8,540 nucleotides of DNA from an uncultured Caryophanales bacterium. GTDB taxonomy: Bacteria > Bacillota_I > Bacilli_A > RF39 > UBA660. The notes under the pieces were generated by a model. It was not told the origin of the DNA, made no database searches, and saw nothing but the letters and a program-made list of their open reading frames with translations. Made by a program: the position numbers and the translations under genes. Positions 1 to 6,906 of the stretch are shown piece after piece (positions within the stretch are counted from its first letter, which is position 1; every line of letters begins with the position of its first letter). The stretch covers positions 1 through 8,540 of the forward strand of contig CAMKQS010000061.1 of assembly GCA_946414975.1 (NCBI GenBank). The letters are read 5' to 3'.

Positions 1-9
1 ATATTCCAT
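1..9 (-). CDS. 5' end of a minus-strand gene cut by the window edge
   Basis: Reading the minus strand from position 9 gives ATG GAA TAT and then the window ends, so only the first three codons (M-E-Y) are visible. The start is supported by GGTGAT at 19-14 four bases upstream, the same ribosome binding motif used by rodA and by the HExxH gene, and by a TATAAT box at 31-26. An in-frame ATG at 15-13 lies inside the GGTGAT motif and is too close to it to be the start. Nothing can be said about the product. It is divergent from rodA, with about 104 bp between the two start codons. Confidence 0.5.
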
Positions 10-25
10 TTTCATCACCAAAAAA

Positions 26-54
26 ATTATACTATAAATAGAAAAAAAAGTAAA
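26..54 (-). promoter_or_regulatory. Promoter of the truncated left-edge gene
   Basis: On the minus strand, TTTACT (54-49), a 17-base spacer and a perfect TATAAT (31-26) precede GGTGAT (19-14). Only six T residues separate the -10 box from GGTGAT, so the predicted start of transcription falls at or next to the ribosome binding site. Confidence 0.55.
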
Positions 55-69
55 ATTAAATTGTATATA

Positions 70-98
70 TTGAATAAATTTTTTGATTGATGTATTAT
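70..98 (+). promoter_or_regulatory. Promoter of rodA
   Basis: TTGAAT (70-75), a 17-base spacer and TATTAT (93-98) form a sigma-A-like promoter. Six bases later comes GGTGAT (105-110), then TAA and the ATG at 114. The predicted transcript would have a leader of only about 10 bases. Confidence 0.55.
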
Positions 99-113
99 AT
101 TATTGGTGATTAA

Positions 114-1244
114 ATGAACAATATTTCAAAATATAAAGTTGATGCAGGAATATTTATTAGTATTATAATCTTTACATTTGTAAGTATAATATCAATATAT
201 AGTGCACAAAATTTACTTGCTAAAGATATGCAAAATTTATATTTAAAGCAATTACTATGGTATGGAGTTGGTTTTGCTCTTGCTTATTTTATAATGTTTA
301 TAGGAAATAAGGTAATAATTAAAAGAATAAATATATTATATATTATTGGAATAATTCTACTAGCCCTGGTTTTATTTTTTGGCACAACAATTAATGAAGC
401 TAAGTGTTGGTTCGTTATTCCAGGTATTGGTAATTTTCAACCAAGTGAATTTATGAAAATAATTTTAATTATAATGTTAGCAAAAATGATAGATAAATTT
501 CATACTGATCATGAAGCGCCAAGTGCTTTTGATGAATTTAAGTTTTTATTAAAAGTATTATTAGTAGTTGCAATACCATCATTCTTAACGTTTTTAGAAC
601 CTGATACAGGAGTTGTATTAATATATTTACTTATTACATTTGTAATGCTTTTCATCTCAGGATTTAGATTTAGATGGTTTTTACTAGTTATAGGCTTTAT
701 TGTTGCTTTAGTTGGTGGATTACTTTTAATATACTTTACTAATAAAGAATTATTTATAAAAATATTTGGAACATCATTTTTTCTTAGAATTGATAGATTA
801 TTAGACTGGTCTAACGGTTCAGGATATCAGTTAGAAAACGGTATGACTGCTATTGCATCAGGGCATTTATTTGGTAATGGTTTTAATAAAACTCCAATAT
901 ATTTTCCAGAACCACAAACTGATTTCATATTTGCCGTGTTTGCAAGTAACTTTGGACTCGTTGGAGCAATTGGACTAATTGGTTTAATTATCTACTTTGA
1001 TATAAAATTAATTACAACAGCAATTCATAATAGTAATAACATAAATAAATATATAATAAGCGGAATTTTAGGAATGCTGATATACCAACAATTTCAAAAT
1101 ATAGGTATGACAATTGGAATAATGCCTATTACAGGTATTACATTACCATTTATTAGTTATGGTGGTTCTAGTTTACTTAGTTATATGATTATGATTGGAA
1201 TAATATTTAATATATCAAACGATTCAATTAGATATAGAAATTAA
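114..1244 (+). CDS. rodA: RodA-type SEDS peptidoglycan glycosyltransferase
   Basis: A polytopic membrane protein of 376 residues, the usual RodA/FtsW/SpoVE size. SEDS proteins polymerise lipid II into glycan strands at the membrane together with a class B penicillin-binding protein; RodA serves side-wall growth in the elongasome. Family marks are visible in order: QPSEF at 109-113, the EPDTG version of QPDxG at 162-166, PEPQTDFIF at 265-273 with D270 in the place of the conserved catalytic aspartate, and the C-terminal signature LPFISYGGSS at 344-353. The stretch QNIGMTIGIMPITG (328-341) looks more like RodA than FtsW. Start chosen at the ATG after GGTGAT (105-110). It stands alone, divergent from the left-edge gene and convergent with the Nudix gene. 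No shape-determining partner or PBP is in view, so the RodA rather than FtsW/SpoVE assignment rests on sequence alone. Confidence 0.85.
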   Translation: MNNISKYKVDAGIFISIIIFTFVSIISIYSAQNLLAKDMQNLYLKQLLWYGVGFALAYFIMFIGNKVIIKRINILYIIGIILLALVLFFGTTINEAKCWFVIPGIGNFQPSEFMKIILIIMLAKMIDKFHTDHEAPSAFDEFKFLLKVLLVVAIPSFLTFLEPDTGVVLIYLLITFVMLFISGFRFRWFLLVIGFIVALVGGLLLIYFTNKELFIKIFGTSFFLRIDRLLDWSNGSGYQLENGMTAIASGHLFGNGFNKTPIYFPEPQTDFIFAVFASNFGLVGAIGLIGLIIYFDIKLITTAIHNSNNINKYIISGILGMLIYQQFQNIGMTIGIMPITGITLPFISYGGSSLLSYMIMIGIIFNISNDSIRYRN

Positions 1245-1277
1245 AAAAATAAAAGCTTAACAACTTTTATTTTTTTT
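1243..1277. terminator. Bidirectional intrinsic terminator between convergent rodA and Nudix genes
   Basis: A perfect 13-bp stem, AAAAAAATAAAAG (1243-1255) with CTTTTATTTTTTT (1264-1276), around an 8-base loop. The A run on one arm and the T run on the other give a T tract in both directions, so it can end rodA (whose TAA overlaps the stem) and the minus-strand Nudix transcript. The stem has a single G-C pair, at the loop end. Confidence 0.75.
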
Positions 1278-1299
1278 AATATAATGTTTATTATAAAAT

Positions 1300-1848
1300 T
1301 CATTTTTCAGAATTCTTTTTAAAGACTGGCTTCCCATTTTCAAAAATTACATAAGTATCGTAAAACTTACTATAATACTCTTTAAATATAAAATATCCAG
1401 TATCACTTGCATTTCCTTCTTTAATTATTCTTTCAAAATCAGGAATAGATACCCATTTTGCATCTTGCACTTCATCTTCTTGAAGTTTTAAATCTGAAAC
1501 TAAAATATTTGATTTTAATAGGAAAACTTCTACATAGTCATTTATTCTAGCATAAGACCCAATAAACATTAAATCTTTTTTATCTATAATTATTCCAAGC
1601 TCTTCTTTAACCTCTCGAATAGCCCCATCCAATGATGTTTCACCGGCATTTACACCACCTGATGCAACTTCCCACATATTTGGACACTTTTTGGCAGTTG
1701 CTAAACGTTGTTGAATTAATATTTCCCCATTATCATTTATTATAAAAACAAAACAAGATAATCTAAACTCTCCATTAACTAATTTTTTTCTATCCTTTTT
1801 TATATTTATTCTTTCGTGCTTATTATTATATACATCAACTAGTTCCAT
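1300..1848 (-). CDS. Nudix hydrolase, YfcD/IDI-like class
   Basis: A 182-residue protein with a perfect Nudix box, GX5EX7REUXEEXGU, at residues 64-86 (G64, E70, R78, E79, E82, E83, G85). Nudix enzymes cleave nucleoside-diphosphate-X bonds using metal bound by the box glutamates. The N-terminal layout (MELVDVYNNKHERI, then FVFIINDNGEILIQQR, then PNMWEVASGG) is that of YfcD-like hydrolases related to isopentenyl-diphosphate isomerase. The true substrate cannot be read from the sequence, and isomerase activity is not claimed. The start is fixed by a full AGGAGGT (1858-1852) three bases before the ATG. It is the last gene of an apparent unit with the pyrophosphatase (27 bp upstream) and the 707-residue protein, and ends in TGA before the shared terminator. 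Confidence 0.85.
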   Translation of the reverse strand: MELVDVYNNKHERINIKKDRKKLVNGEFRLSCFVFIINDNGEILIQQRLATAKKCPNMWEVASGGVNAGETSLDGAIREVKEELGIIIDKKDLMFIGSYARINDYVEVFLLKSNILVSDLKLQEDEVQDAKWVSIPDFERIIKEGNASDTGYFIFKEYYSKFYDTYVIFENGKPVFKKNSEK

Positions 1849-1875
1849 TTTACCTCCTATAAAATTGTATCAAAA

Positions 1876-2220
1876 CTACCTTTCTATTACAGAATCAAAA
1901 TATTGTTCTTGAAATTCAGTAAGGGCTTTAATCGCATCATCTGAATAGTTTTTATCTTTATTAGTAACAATTAACTTATCATCATCGTCATTTGTTCTAT
2001 GAATAATTGCTATTACCTTACCTTCAAATTCATCCACAGGTTCATATACACCAAGTAAATATGCATCTAATTTCTCACCATCTCCACTTATAGTGTTTGG
2101 TATATATCCATAATTTAACATATAAATAAAACCATGTTTAGGATGCCTACTACCAAGTTCCCTATCTATTTTTACATTAACAATTTTTCCTAAATAATCT
2201 CTTGCATTAACTTTTTTCAT
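1876..2220 (-). CDS. Short family-I inorganic pyrophosphatase homologue
   Basis: A 114-residue soluble protein resembling family-I (PPA) inorganic diphosphatases, which hydrolyse PPi to phosphate with Mg ions. Visible marks are FIYMLNYGYIPNTISGDG (31-48), containing the conserved NYGYIP, then the metal-site loop DGEKLDAYLLG (47-57), and DDDDKL (78-83), matching the Asp-x-Lys region. Two departures matter. The usual DGDPxD is DGEKLD, so E49 replaces the middle catalytic Asp (E. coli Asp67 by alignment). The chain is also about 60 residues shorter than the usual ~175, lacking the N-terminal strand and the C-terminal Tyr-Lys region. I recall similar short proteins in gut Firmicutes annotated as pyrophosphatase, so this is probably an established subfamily rather than a decayed gene; activity on PPi is not assured. 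The start follows GGGTGGTG (2230-2223). The unknown 707-residue gene ends 29 bp upstream. Confidence 0.75.
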   Translation of the reverse strand: MKKVNARDYLGKIVNVKIDRELGSRHPKHGFIYMLNYGYIPNTISGDGEKLDAYLLGVYEPVDEFEGKVIAIIHRTNDDDDKLIVTNKDKNYSDDAIKALTEFQEQYFDSVIER

Positions 2221-2249
2221 GGCACCACCCTTTTCATAATATAATATAC

Positions 2250-4373
2250 TTAAATAACTTTATAATTTTCTTCTTTCGCATTTTTAATAAATTCACTTAC
2301 TAAAGATAAGTATTCGTTATATTCAACATACGCTCTTTTATCTTTACCTACAATATATGATTCAACATTAAAATTTTTATCTATTAATATGAACCAATCT
2401 TTATTAAATATCACTCTATATATATTATCTGTATCAATTACATTCCCACAAGATTCATATTTTATACTATTTAAAAGATTAACTACCTCTTCATTTAATT
2501 GTTCTACTTCTAAATCTAAAACTTCATCTCTTGGATCTAAATATCTAATAGAAGAATTAAATGGTTTAATATCTCTATAATCATAATCTTGAGACTTTGA
2601 AACAAAATAATTATCATAATCAAAGCCACCAAGATTAGATGATATCAATGCATCATTTGTAGATAAAACTTCAAAGGGCAAATCAGATTCTTTTTCTAAA
2701 TCCGTTATTTCATCTATTTTATTTTTATAATTACCTACTAAAACTGCTTTTATACAAGTATTTTTATCTTCTTTTTCTTCTGACATTTGAATAAAACTAT
2801 CCCCAATTATTTTTAATATTTCAAACATTTTTTTCATAAATTCTGGATCATTAACATAATTACTTTCTATACTATTACATAGAACTAGATTACCATTTCT
2901 AACCATTGGTATCATAGCAACTATATTATTTTTTTTATCTTTAATTACTACTACTCTTCCATTAGGATTTAGTGCACAATATTTTACAAATGAAGTTGCC
3001 TGACCACCAATTTTAAAACAATTATCTGTACTAGCACCTACACTAAATAAAACTGGATCATCAGCTTTAAGTGTTTCATATGAATAATTCTCATAATCTC
3101 CACTAATATATGGTATAGTTTTATGATAATTATGTTTCATTTCTTTATATGTTTTTCTAACTTCTTCAATTATATCATCAATTTCAAGTGATTGATGCCA
3201 CTTATTATCAATATAACTATTAATAATATCTCCTTCTAATTTATACTCATCTGCTTCAAAAAATATTCTACTTACTGAAAGGAGCCTTTCAATAAATGCT
3301 GTTTTTGTATACAATGTTTGTTTATTAAATCTTTTTTCTATCTCCTCCCAATAATTAAATAAAAAGTTAAGCTTACTAGCAAGATCAGTATCATTATCTA
3401 GCATTTTATTAATTATACTATTTTTATCATTTAAATTTTTTCCAACTATAAAATTAATAAAACTATTTTTATATATAATATCATTACACTTTGATAAATC
3501 AATATCATTAAAAGCATACATAATTCTTAATATTCTTATATCATCACAATATTCTTTAAATATTTTTTCAGTATTTTGATAATTAATTGTAGCAATCATT
3601 TTTATAATTATATTAATTAAATCATCTCTATTCATATGCGTAAATTTATCAAAATTTGAATTTTTTAAAATATTTAAAATATTTGAAACATACGATATTT
3701 TTATTTTATCAATAACACAAGGATTAATATTTTTTGATTTTTCTATATTAAATTTTCCATGCCCAATTATATCACTAATTTGTCCATTATACATATAATA
3801 ATTATATAATTTAGATATAGATACTTTATCACTCAAAATATACATAGCAACACTATTAATTACATTCTCATCAATATCTTTATAATCTTTAAAAAATCTT
3901 TTTATTATAAATGCTCTTGCATAAATCATATATTGAGCTAGTTCTTTATCAGTAAGCTCTCTATTTTTATATTTTCTTTTTACAAAAATTAAATAATTAA
4001 CAAAATCAAAACTAAATTTTATATTATTTATATCTAATTGAAAATTAGAATTATTATCAAATTTAACTAACTTAGAATAAGTTTCAAATAATTTTTGGTT
4101 AATATTATCACGACTATTTAAAAATATTTCATTAATCGTATTAGGAGATGTTTTTGCAATATACATAATCATTTCCCTTATTTCACTAGAAAGAGAATAA
4201 GAATAAAGATACATATATAAATACCAAATATTATTTCTATCCATACATTTATGAATATTAATTATTTCATCCTCATTAAAATCTTTTGAAACAATATCAA
4301 TATCATTTAAAAAAAAAGAATTTTGATCTATATTTGGATATTTATTTATTATACTTTCAACTATACTATTCAT
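2250..4373 (-). CDS. Large two-part protein of unknown function (707 residues)
   Basis: I do not recognise this gene. There is no signal peptide or membrane segment, so it is probably cytoplasmic. Residues 1 to about 415 are a Lys/Asn/Ile-rich, mostly helical stretch with many short leucine/isoleucine helices (for example 120-160, 220-265, 275-345), suggesting a helical-repeat or scaffold-like half. From about 435 the texture changes to an alpha/beta domain with the best-looking block at 438-505: DDPVLFSVG, DNCFKIGGQA (450-459), YCALNPNGRVVVIKD (465-479) and NNIVAMIPMVRNGNLVLCNSIE (482-503). This order of strands vaguely recalls GNAT-like folds, but no acetyl-CoA loop is clear and I make no functional call. 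A DPRDEVLDLEVEQLNEE stretch follows at 613-629. The start is supported by AGGAG six bases upstream and by a strong promoter just before it. It leads the unit with the pyrophosphatase and Nudix genes. Confidence 0.85.
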   Translation of the reverse strand: MNSIVESIINKYPNIDQNSFFLNDIDIVSKDFNEDEIINIHKCMDRNNIWYLYMYLYSYSLSSEIREMIMYIAKTSPNTINEIFLNSRDNINQKLFETYSKLVKFDNNSNFQLDINNIKFSFDFVNYLIFVKRKYKNRELTDKELAQYMIYARAFIIKRFFKDYKDIDENVINSVAMYILSDKVSISKLYNYYMYNGQISDIIGHGKFNIEKSKNINPCVIDKIKISYVSNILNILKNSNFDKFTHMNRDDLINIIIKMIATINYQNTEKIFKEYCDDIRILRIMYAFNDIDLSKCNDIIYKNSFINFIVGKNLNDKNSIINKMLDNDTDLASKLNFLFNYWEEIEKRFNKQTLYTKTAFIERLLSVSRIFFEADEYKLEGDIINSYIDNKWHQSLEIDDIIEEVRKTYKEMKHNYHKTIPYISGDYENYSYETLKADDPVLFSVGASTDNCFKIGGQATSFVKYCALNPNGRVVVIKDKKNNIVAMIPMVRNGNLVLCNSIESNYVNDPEFMKKMFEILKIIGDSFIQMSEEKEDKNTCIKAVLVGNYKNKIDEITDLEKESDLPFEVLSTNDALISSNLGGFDYDNYFVSKSQDYDYRDIKPFNSSIRYLDPRDEVLDLEVEQLNEEVVNLLNSIKYESCGNVIDTDNIYRVIFNKDWFILIDKNFNVESYIVGKDKRAYVEYNEYLSLVSEFIKNAKEENYKVI

Positions 4374-4395
4374 AACGTTCTCCTATCTATATTAA

Positions 4396-4424
4396 ATAAT
4401 AGCATAGTAAATTGTTTTTTTCAA
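4396..4424 (-). promoter_or_regulatory. Strong promoter of the 707-residue gene/pyrophosphatase/Nudix unit
   Basis: On the minus strand, TTGAAA (4424-4419), a 17-base spacer and an extended -10, TGCTATTAT (4404-4396). The leader then carries AGGAG before the ATG at 4373. The -35 box begins one base after the T tract of the sigma-factor terminator. Confidence 0.75.
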
Positions 4425-4425
4425 T

Positions 4426-4447
4426 AAAAAAAGATCTTTAAGATCTT
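4426..4447 (-). terminator. Intrinsic terminator of the sigma-factor gene
   Basis: Stem AAGATC/GATCTT (4447-4442 with 4436-4431, minus sense) around a 5-base loop, followed by a run of seven T residues at 4432-4426 that begins within the stem. The loop contains the TAA stop of the sigma-factor gene, so termination is tightly coupled to the end of the reading frame. Confidence 0.65.
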
Positions 4448-5601
4448 ATATAATTAATTAAGCTTTTACAATTTTTCTTTTTATCAGCCATGAATCTCAT
4501 TTTATTAATAGCCCTTAATTCAATAATACGAATTCTTTCGCTACTAAGATTCATAATTTTAGCAATTTCAAGTAACGTAAGCCCACCTTTAAAATTACTT
4601 CCATCAAGGCCAAATCTAAGTGTAATTACTTTTTTTTCTTGTTCATTTAAATTTTCAAATAAACACTTCATATCAGACTTTAAAATATCATTCATACAAA
4701 CATCTTCCAAATTTAATGTATCAGCAAGAAAATTTTCATATGTCTCATCTTCATCATCACCTATTGGCTGATTTAATGATAATACCTCATATCTATATTT
4801 TTCATATTCTTTCATTTCTGATTCATTAATCTTAAGACATTTCTTTATCTCATCACGTGTCATTTGATCTTTTTGATTACATATTATTTTATCATATCTC
4901 ATAAACTTAATTTTCATATTATATGGTAATCTAATAACTGAATCATTTTCTGCATAATATTTTCTTACTTTTTGTTTAATCCAAATTGCTGCATAAGTTG
5001 AAAATTTAATATTAAGTTCCGGATCATAATCTGCAATGGCACGCATTAGTCCAATATTTCCTTCACTAATTAAATCCATAATCATTTCATAATTTCTACA
5101 ATATTTATTGGCAAAATATACAACCAATCTTAAATTAGATAAAAATAATTTGTCATATGATTCCTTATACAATATAAACTTATCTACTTCTTCATCCAAA
5201 TTATTAATCCTTTTTAAATCTATATTATAATCTAATTTAATTAAATTTTTTAATTCTTCATATTCAAGAACTCTATTATTCTTATCACTCATTTTTTTAT
5301 ATGCATATAAACATTTATATATATATCTATCTTCAATACCATTCTTACTTTTATAATAATTTAATAATTTATCTAAAACATATTTGTAATTTTCAGAATT
5401 AAGTGAATAAAAAAGCTTATTTAAATCTATACTTTTTATATCAATATTATATACTTTTTTTACCTTCATAATATTACATTCGATATATCTAATATTATTA
5501 GCGCACTTTTTTTCTTCATCTTCTGTCAATAATGGATATTTTTTTATTTCTCTAGTATACTCTTCATAAATATTATTATCATTTCTATTAAATTTGTCCA
5601 T
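4438..5601 (-). CDS. Divergent sigma-70 family RNA polymerase sigma factor
   Basis: A 387-residue RpoD-related sigma factor. Region 1.2 is seen at about 11-37 (YEEYTREIKKYPLLTEDEE). Region 2 spans about 150-226: FLSNLRLVVYFANKY (2.1), DLISEGNIGLMRAIADYD (2.2) and FSTYAAIWIKQKVRKYY (2.3-2.4), ending in VIRLP. Region 3 covers about 228-290 and region 4 about 313-370, with LNEQEKKVITLRFGL (4.1) and the helix-turn-helix LTLLEIAKIMNLSSERIRII (4.2). Between 1.2 and 2.1 lies a ~110-residue Lys/Tyr/Asn-rich insert (about 38-148). The -10 recognition helix reads AIWIKQKV where housekeeping RpoD has ATWWIRQA, and the region 4.2 end reads RIRIIELRAINKMR rather than RIRQIEAKALRKLR. These points suggest an alternative (group 2-like) factor rather than the housekeeping one. 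The start follows GTGGTGAG (5611-5604), three bases from the ATG. It has its own promoter and terminator. Confidence 0.85.
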   Translation of the reverse strand: MDKFNRNDNNIYEEYTREIKKYPLLTEDEEKKCANNIRYIECNIMKVKKVYNIDIKSIDLNKLFYSLNSENYKYVLDKLLNYYKSKNGIEDRYIYKCLYAYKKMSDKNNRVLEYEELKNLIKLDYNIDLKRINNLDEEVDKFILYKESYDKLFLSNLRLVVYFANKYCRNYEMIMDLISEGNIGLMRAIADYDPELNIKFSTYAAIWIKQKVRKYYAENDSVIRLPYNMKIKFMRYDKIICNQKDQMTRDEIKKCLKINESEMKEYEKYRYEVLSLNQPIGDDEDETYENFLADTLNLEDVCMNDILKSDMKCLFENLNEQEKKVITLRFGLDGSNFKGGLTLLEIAKIMNLSSERIRIIELRAINKMRFMADKKKNCKSLINYIRS

Positions 5602-5621
5602 AAACTCACCACTTCACACAT

Positions 5622-5649
5622 ATTTTACCAGTAATTTAAATAAAGTCAA
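5622..5649 (-). promoter_or_regulatory. Promoter of the sigma-factor gene
   Basis: Minus strand TTGACT (5649-5644), a 16-base spacer and extended -10 TGGTAAAAT (5630-5622). This looks like a sigma-A promoter, so the factor is probably made by the housekeeping polymerase. The -35 box sits three bases after the T tract of the upstream gene's terminator. Confidence 0.65.
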
Positions 5650-5652
5650 ATT

Positions 5653-5673
5653 AAAAAAACTCTAATGAGTTTT
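5653..5673 (-). terminator. Intrinsic terminator of the HExxH gene
   Basis: Stem AAAACTC (5673-5667, minus sense) with GAGTTTT (5662-5656), a 4-base loop, and a T tract running to 5653. The stem overlaps the TAA stop codon of the upstream gene. Confidence 0.65.
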
Positions 5674-6754
5674 ATTTCTTTTTATTATCAATTATATCTT
5701 TTGAAATCTTTATATTTTCCATTTTTTCTTTGAAATACATTTCATTAAAATATCTTAGTATTTCTTCATAATCAGTTCCAAAGAAATGTTCAAATTTATC
5801 TGTAAATATATCTTTAGAATTTTCATGGAGCGGTGTTATAAACCATTTTATATAATCTTTATCTAGCCTCATCAATAAATAACTAGCTACTTTCTCATCA
5901 GGGTGCTCCATCCTATCATAAAGTAATAAAAGAGTCCTATTTATATTAAAATCATCTTTACTAGCAAGACTAATTATTAAAGTAGATATTACTTCAGTTA
6001 ATGACTCTTCTAGACCATAACTTTTTCTTGATGATGGTATACTATTAAAATTAACTTTACCATTTAATATATCATAATAATCACTTGCAACTGCAGATCT
6101 AATGTCATATGAAGCTTCAATTTTTTTATTTTTATCTTTACTATTATCTTGATTATTAAGTAACTTACTTATTTCTATTATGTAATCTTCAATAGCAGTA
6201 TTATCTAACACACTATTATTTATTTTAAATTTATCATACCTTTTTGTATCCTTATTATAAGCAACTATTTTAATAACATCATTATCTTTTTTTATATTAA
6301 CAGGTATATATGTTTCAAATTTAGAAATATCATATTTATCTAAAACAGAATATAACATCTGATCGTATTTCTCTCTATCAGAATTATCAATTTGATAATT
6401 AACATTAATAGTTCTTAAAGAATGTATCATTTCGTGCAACAATATTTGAGCTAAATTTTTTATAATTAAATCTTCACTTTTTATTTTTTCATCAATCATA
6501 TATAAATAATCATCTAAAGTATATTCATCTAATATAACACAATGATTTAAAGAATCATATTGAGCAGTCTTATCATCTAAATCATCTATAGTTATTGTAA
6601 ACTCATAATCTTCTTTTCCATTAAATATGTGATCATATACCTCACAATCTATATCGATATTTTTTAAAAACTTCAAAAGTGAATTAAATGCATAATTATA
6701 AGATACACTAATAAGTTCTTTTTTTCTCTCATCATTACAATTTACTATCTTCAT
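5672..6754 (-). CDS. Predicted HExxH zinc metallopeptidase of unknown role
   Basis: A 360-residue, highly charged protein without signal peptide or membrane segments. The zinc-binding motif HEMIH (107-111) sits in the helix LAQILLHEMIHSLR (101-114), preceded by the strand NHCVILDEYTLDDYL (70-84), as in many zincin peptidases. The helix GLEESLTEVISTLI (247-260), about 135 residues later, offers a third ligand (E249, E250 or E254) and resembles the GLNEGxTE helix of related zincins. The intervening part (about 125-235) contains a low-complexity Asn/Asp/Lys stretch at 200-212. The family cannot be named and the substrate is unknown; loss of catalysis cannot be excluded. It was probably not acquired recently, since base use matches its neighbours. 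The start follows GGTGAT (6763-6758) three bases before the ATG. It is a single-gene unit with its own promoter and terminator. Confidence 0.75.
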   Translation of the reverse strand: MKIVNCNDERKKELISVSYNYAFNSLLKFLKNIDIDCEVYDHIFNGKEDYEFTITIDDLDDKTAQYDSLNHCVILDEYTLDDYLYMIDEKIKSEDLIIKNLAQILLHEMIHSLRTINVNYQIDNSDREKYDQMLYSVLDKYDISKFETYIPVNIKKDNDVIKIVAYNKDTKRYDKFKINNSVLDNTAIEDYIIEISKLLNNQDNSKDKNKKIEASYDIRSAVASDYYDILNGKVNFNSIPSSRKSYGLEESLTEVISTLIISLASKDDFNINRTLLLLYDRMEHPDEKVASYLLMRLDKDYIKWFITPLHENSKDIFTDKFEHFFGTDYEEILRYFNEMYFKEKMENIKISKDIIDNKKK

Positions 6755-6769
6755 CTTATCACCAAAATA

Positions 6770-6798
6770 ATTATATCATGAATATTTACTTACAACAA
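6770..6798 (-). promoter_or_regulatory. Extended -10 promoter of the HExxH gene
   Basis: Minus strand TTGTTG (6798-6793), a 17-base spacer and a perfect extended -10, TGATATAAT (6778-6770). Six bases later comes GGTGAT (6763-6758), so the predicted leader is about 10 bases, as for rodA and the left-edge gene. Confidence 0.7.
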
Positions 6799-6849
6799 AA
6801 AAATCATAAACATTTATCATTATAATTACATAACTTTAAAATATTTATG
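6797..6849 (-). terminator. Possible weak terminator with a long loop
   Basis: On the minus strand CATAAATATTT (6849-6839) can pair with AAATGTTTATG (6815-6805), ten Watson-Crick pairs and one G-U pair, around a 23-base AT-rich loop, then after one base a run of seven T (6803-6797). The arms are almost all A-U, so this is weak. Its T tract overlaps the -35 box of the HExxH gene. Confidence 0.3.
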
Positions 6850-6877
6850 ACCTTCTATTTTACAATTTATAATAATT

Positions 6878-6906
6878 AAAAAAGCTACATAGTACTATGT
6901 AACTTT
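6878..6906 (-). terminator. Intrinsic terminator ending the pilin transcript or a downstream RNA
   Basis: In the minus-strand RNA the arms at 6906-6896 and 6891-6881 form an 11-bp stem with one G-U pair and the loop GUAC, followed by U residues (T run 6883-6878). The core TACATAGTACTATGTA (6886-6901) is a perfect 16-bp palindrome. The G-U pair would be a C-A mismatch in plus-strand RNA, so the structure favours minus-strand transcription. The closest upstream minus-strand gene is the pilin, whose stop is about 317 bases away. Confidence 0.65.

Noticed and set aside
2389..2580. Plus-strand open frame inside the 707-residue gene
   Set aside because: It is antisense to a longer gene with strong start signals, has no ribosome binding site, and its composition is the shadow of the minus-strand codons.
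4490..4771. Plus-strand open frame inside the sigma-factor gene
   Set aside because: It lies opposite the conserved region 4 coding sequence; there are no start signals of its own.
6886..6901. 16-bp perfect palindrome as an operator site
   Set aside because: It is the core of a longer stem followed by a T run on the minus strand and is better explained as an intrinsic terminator.
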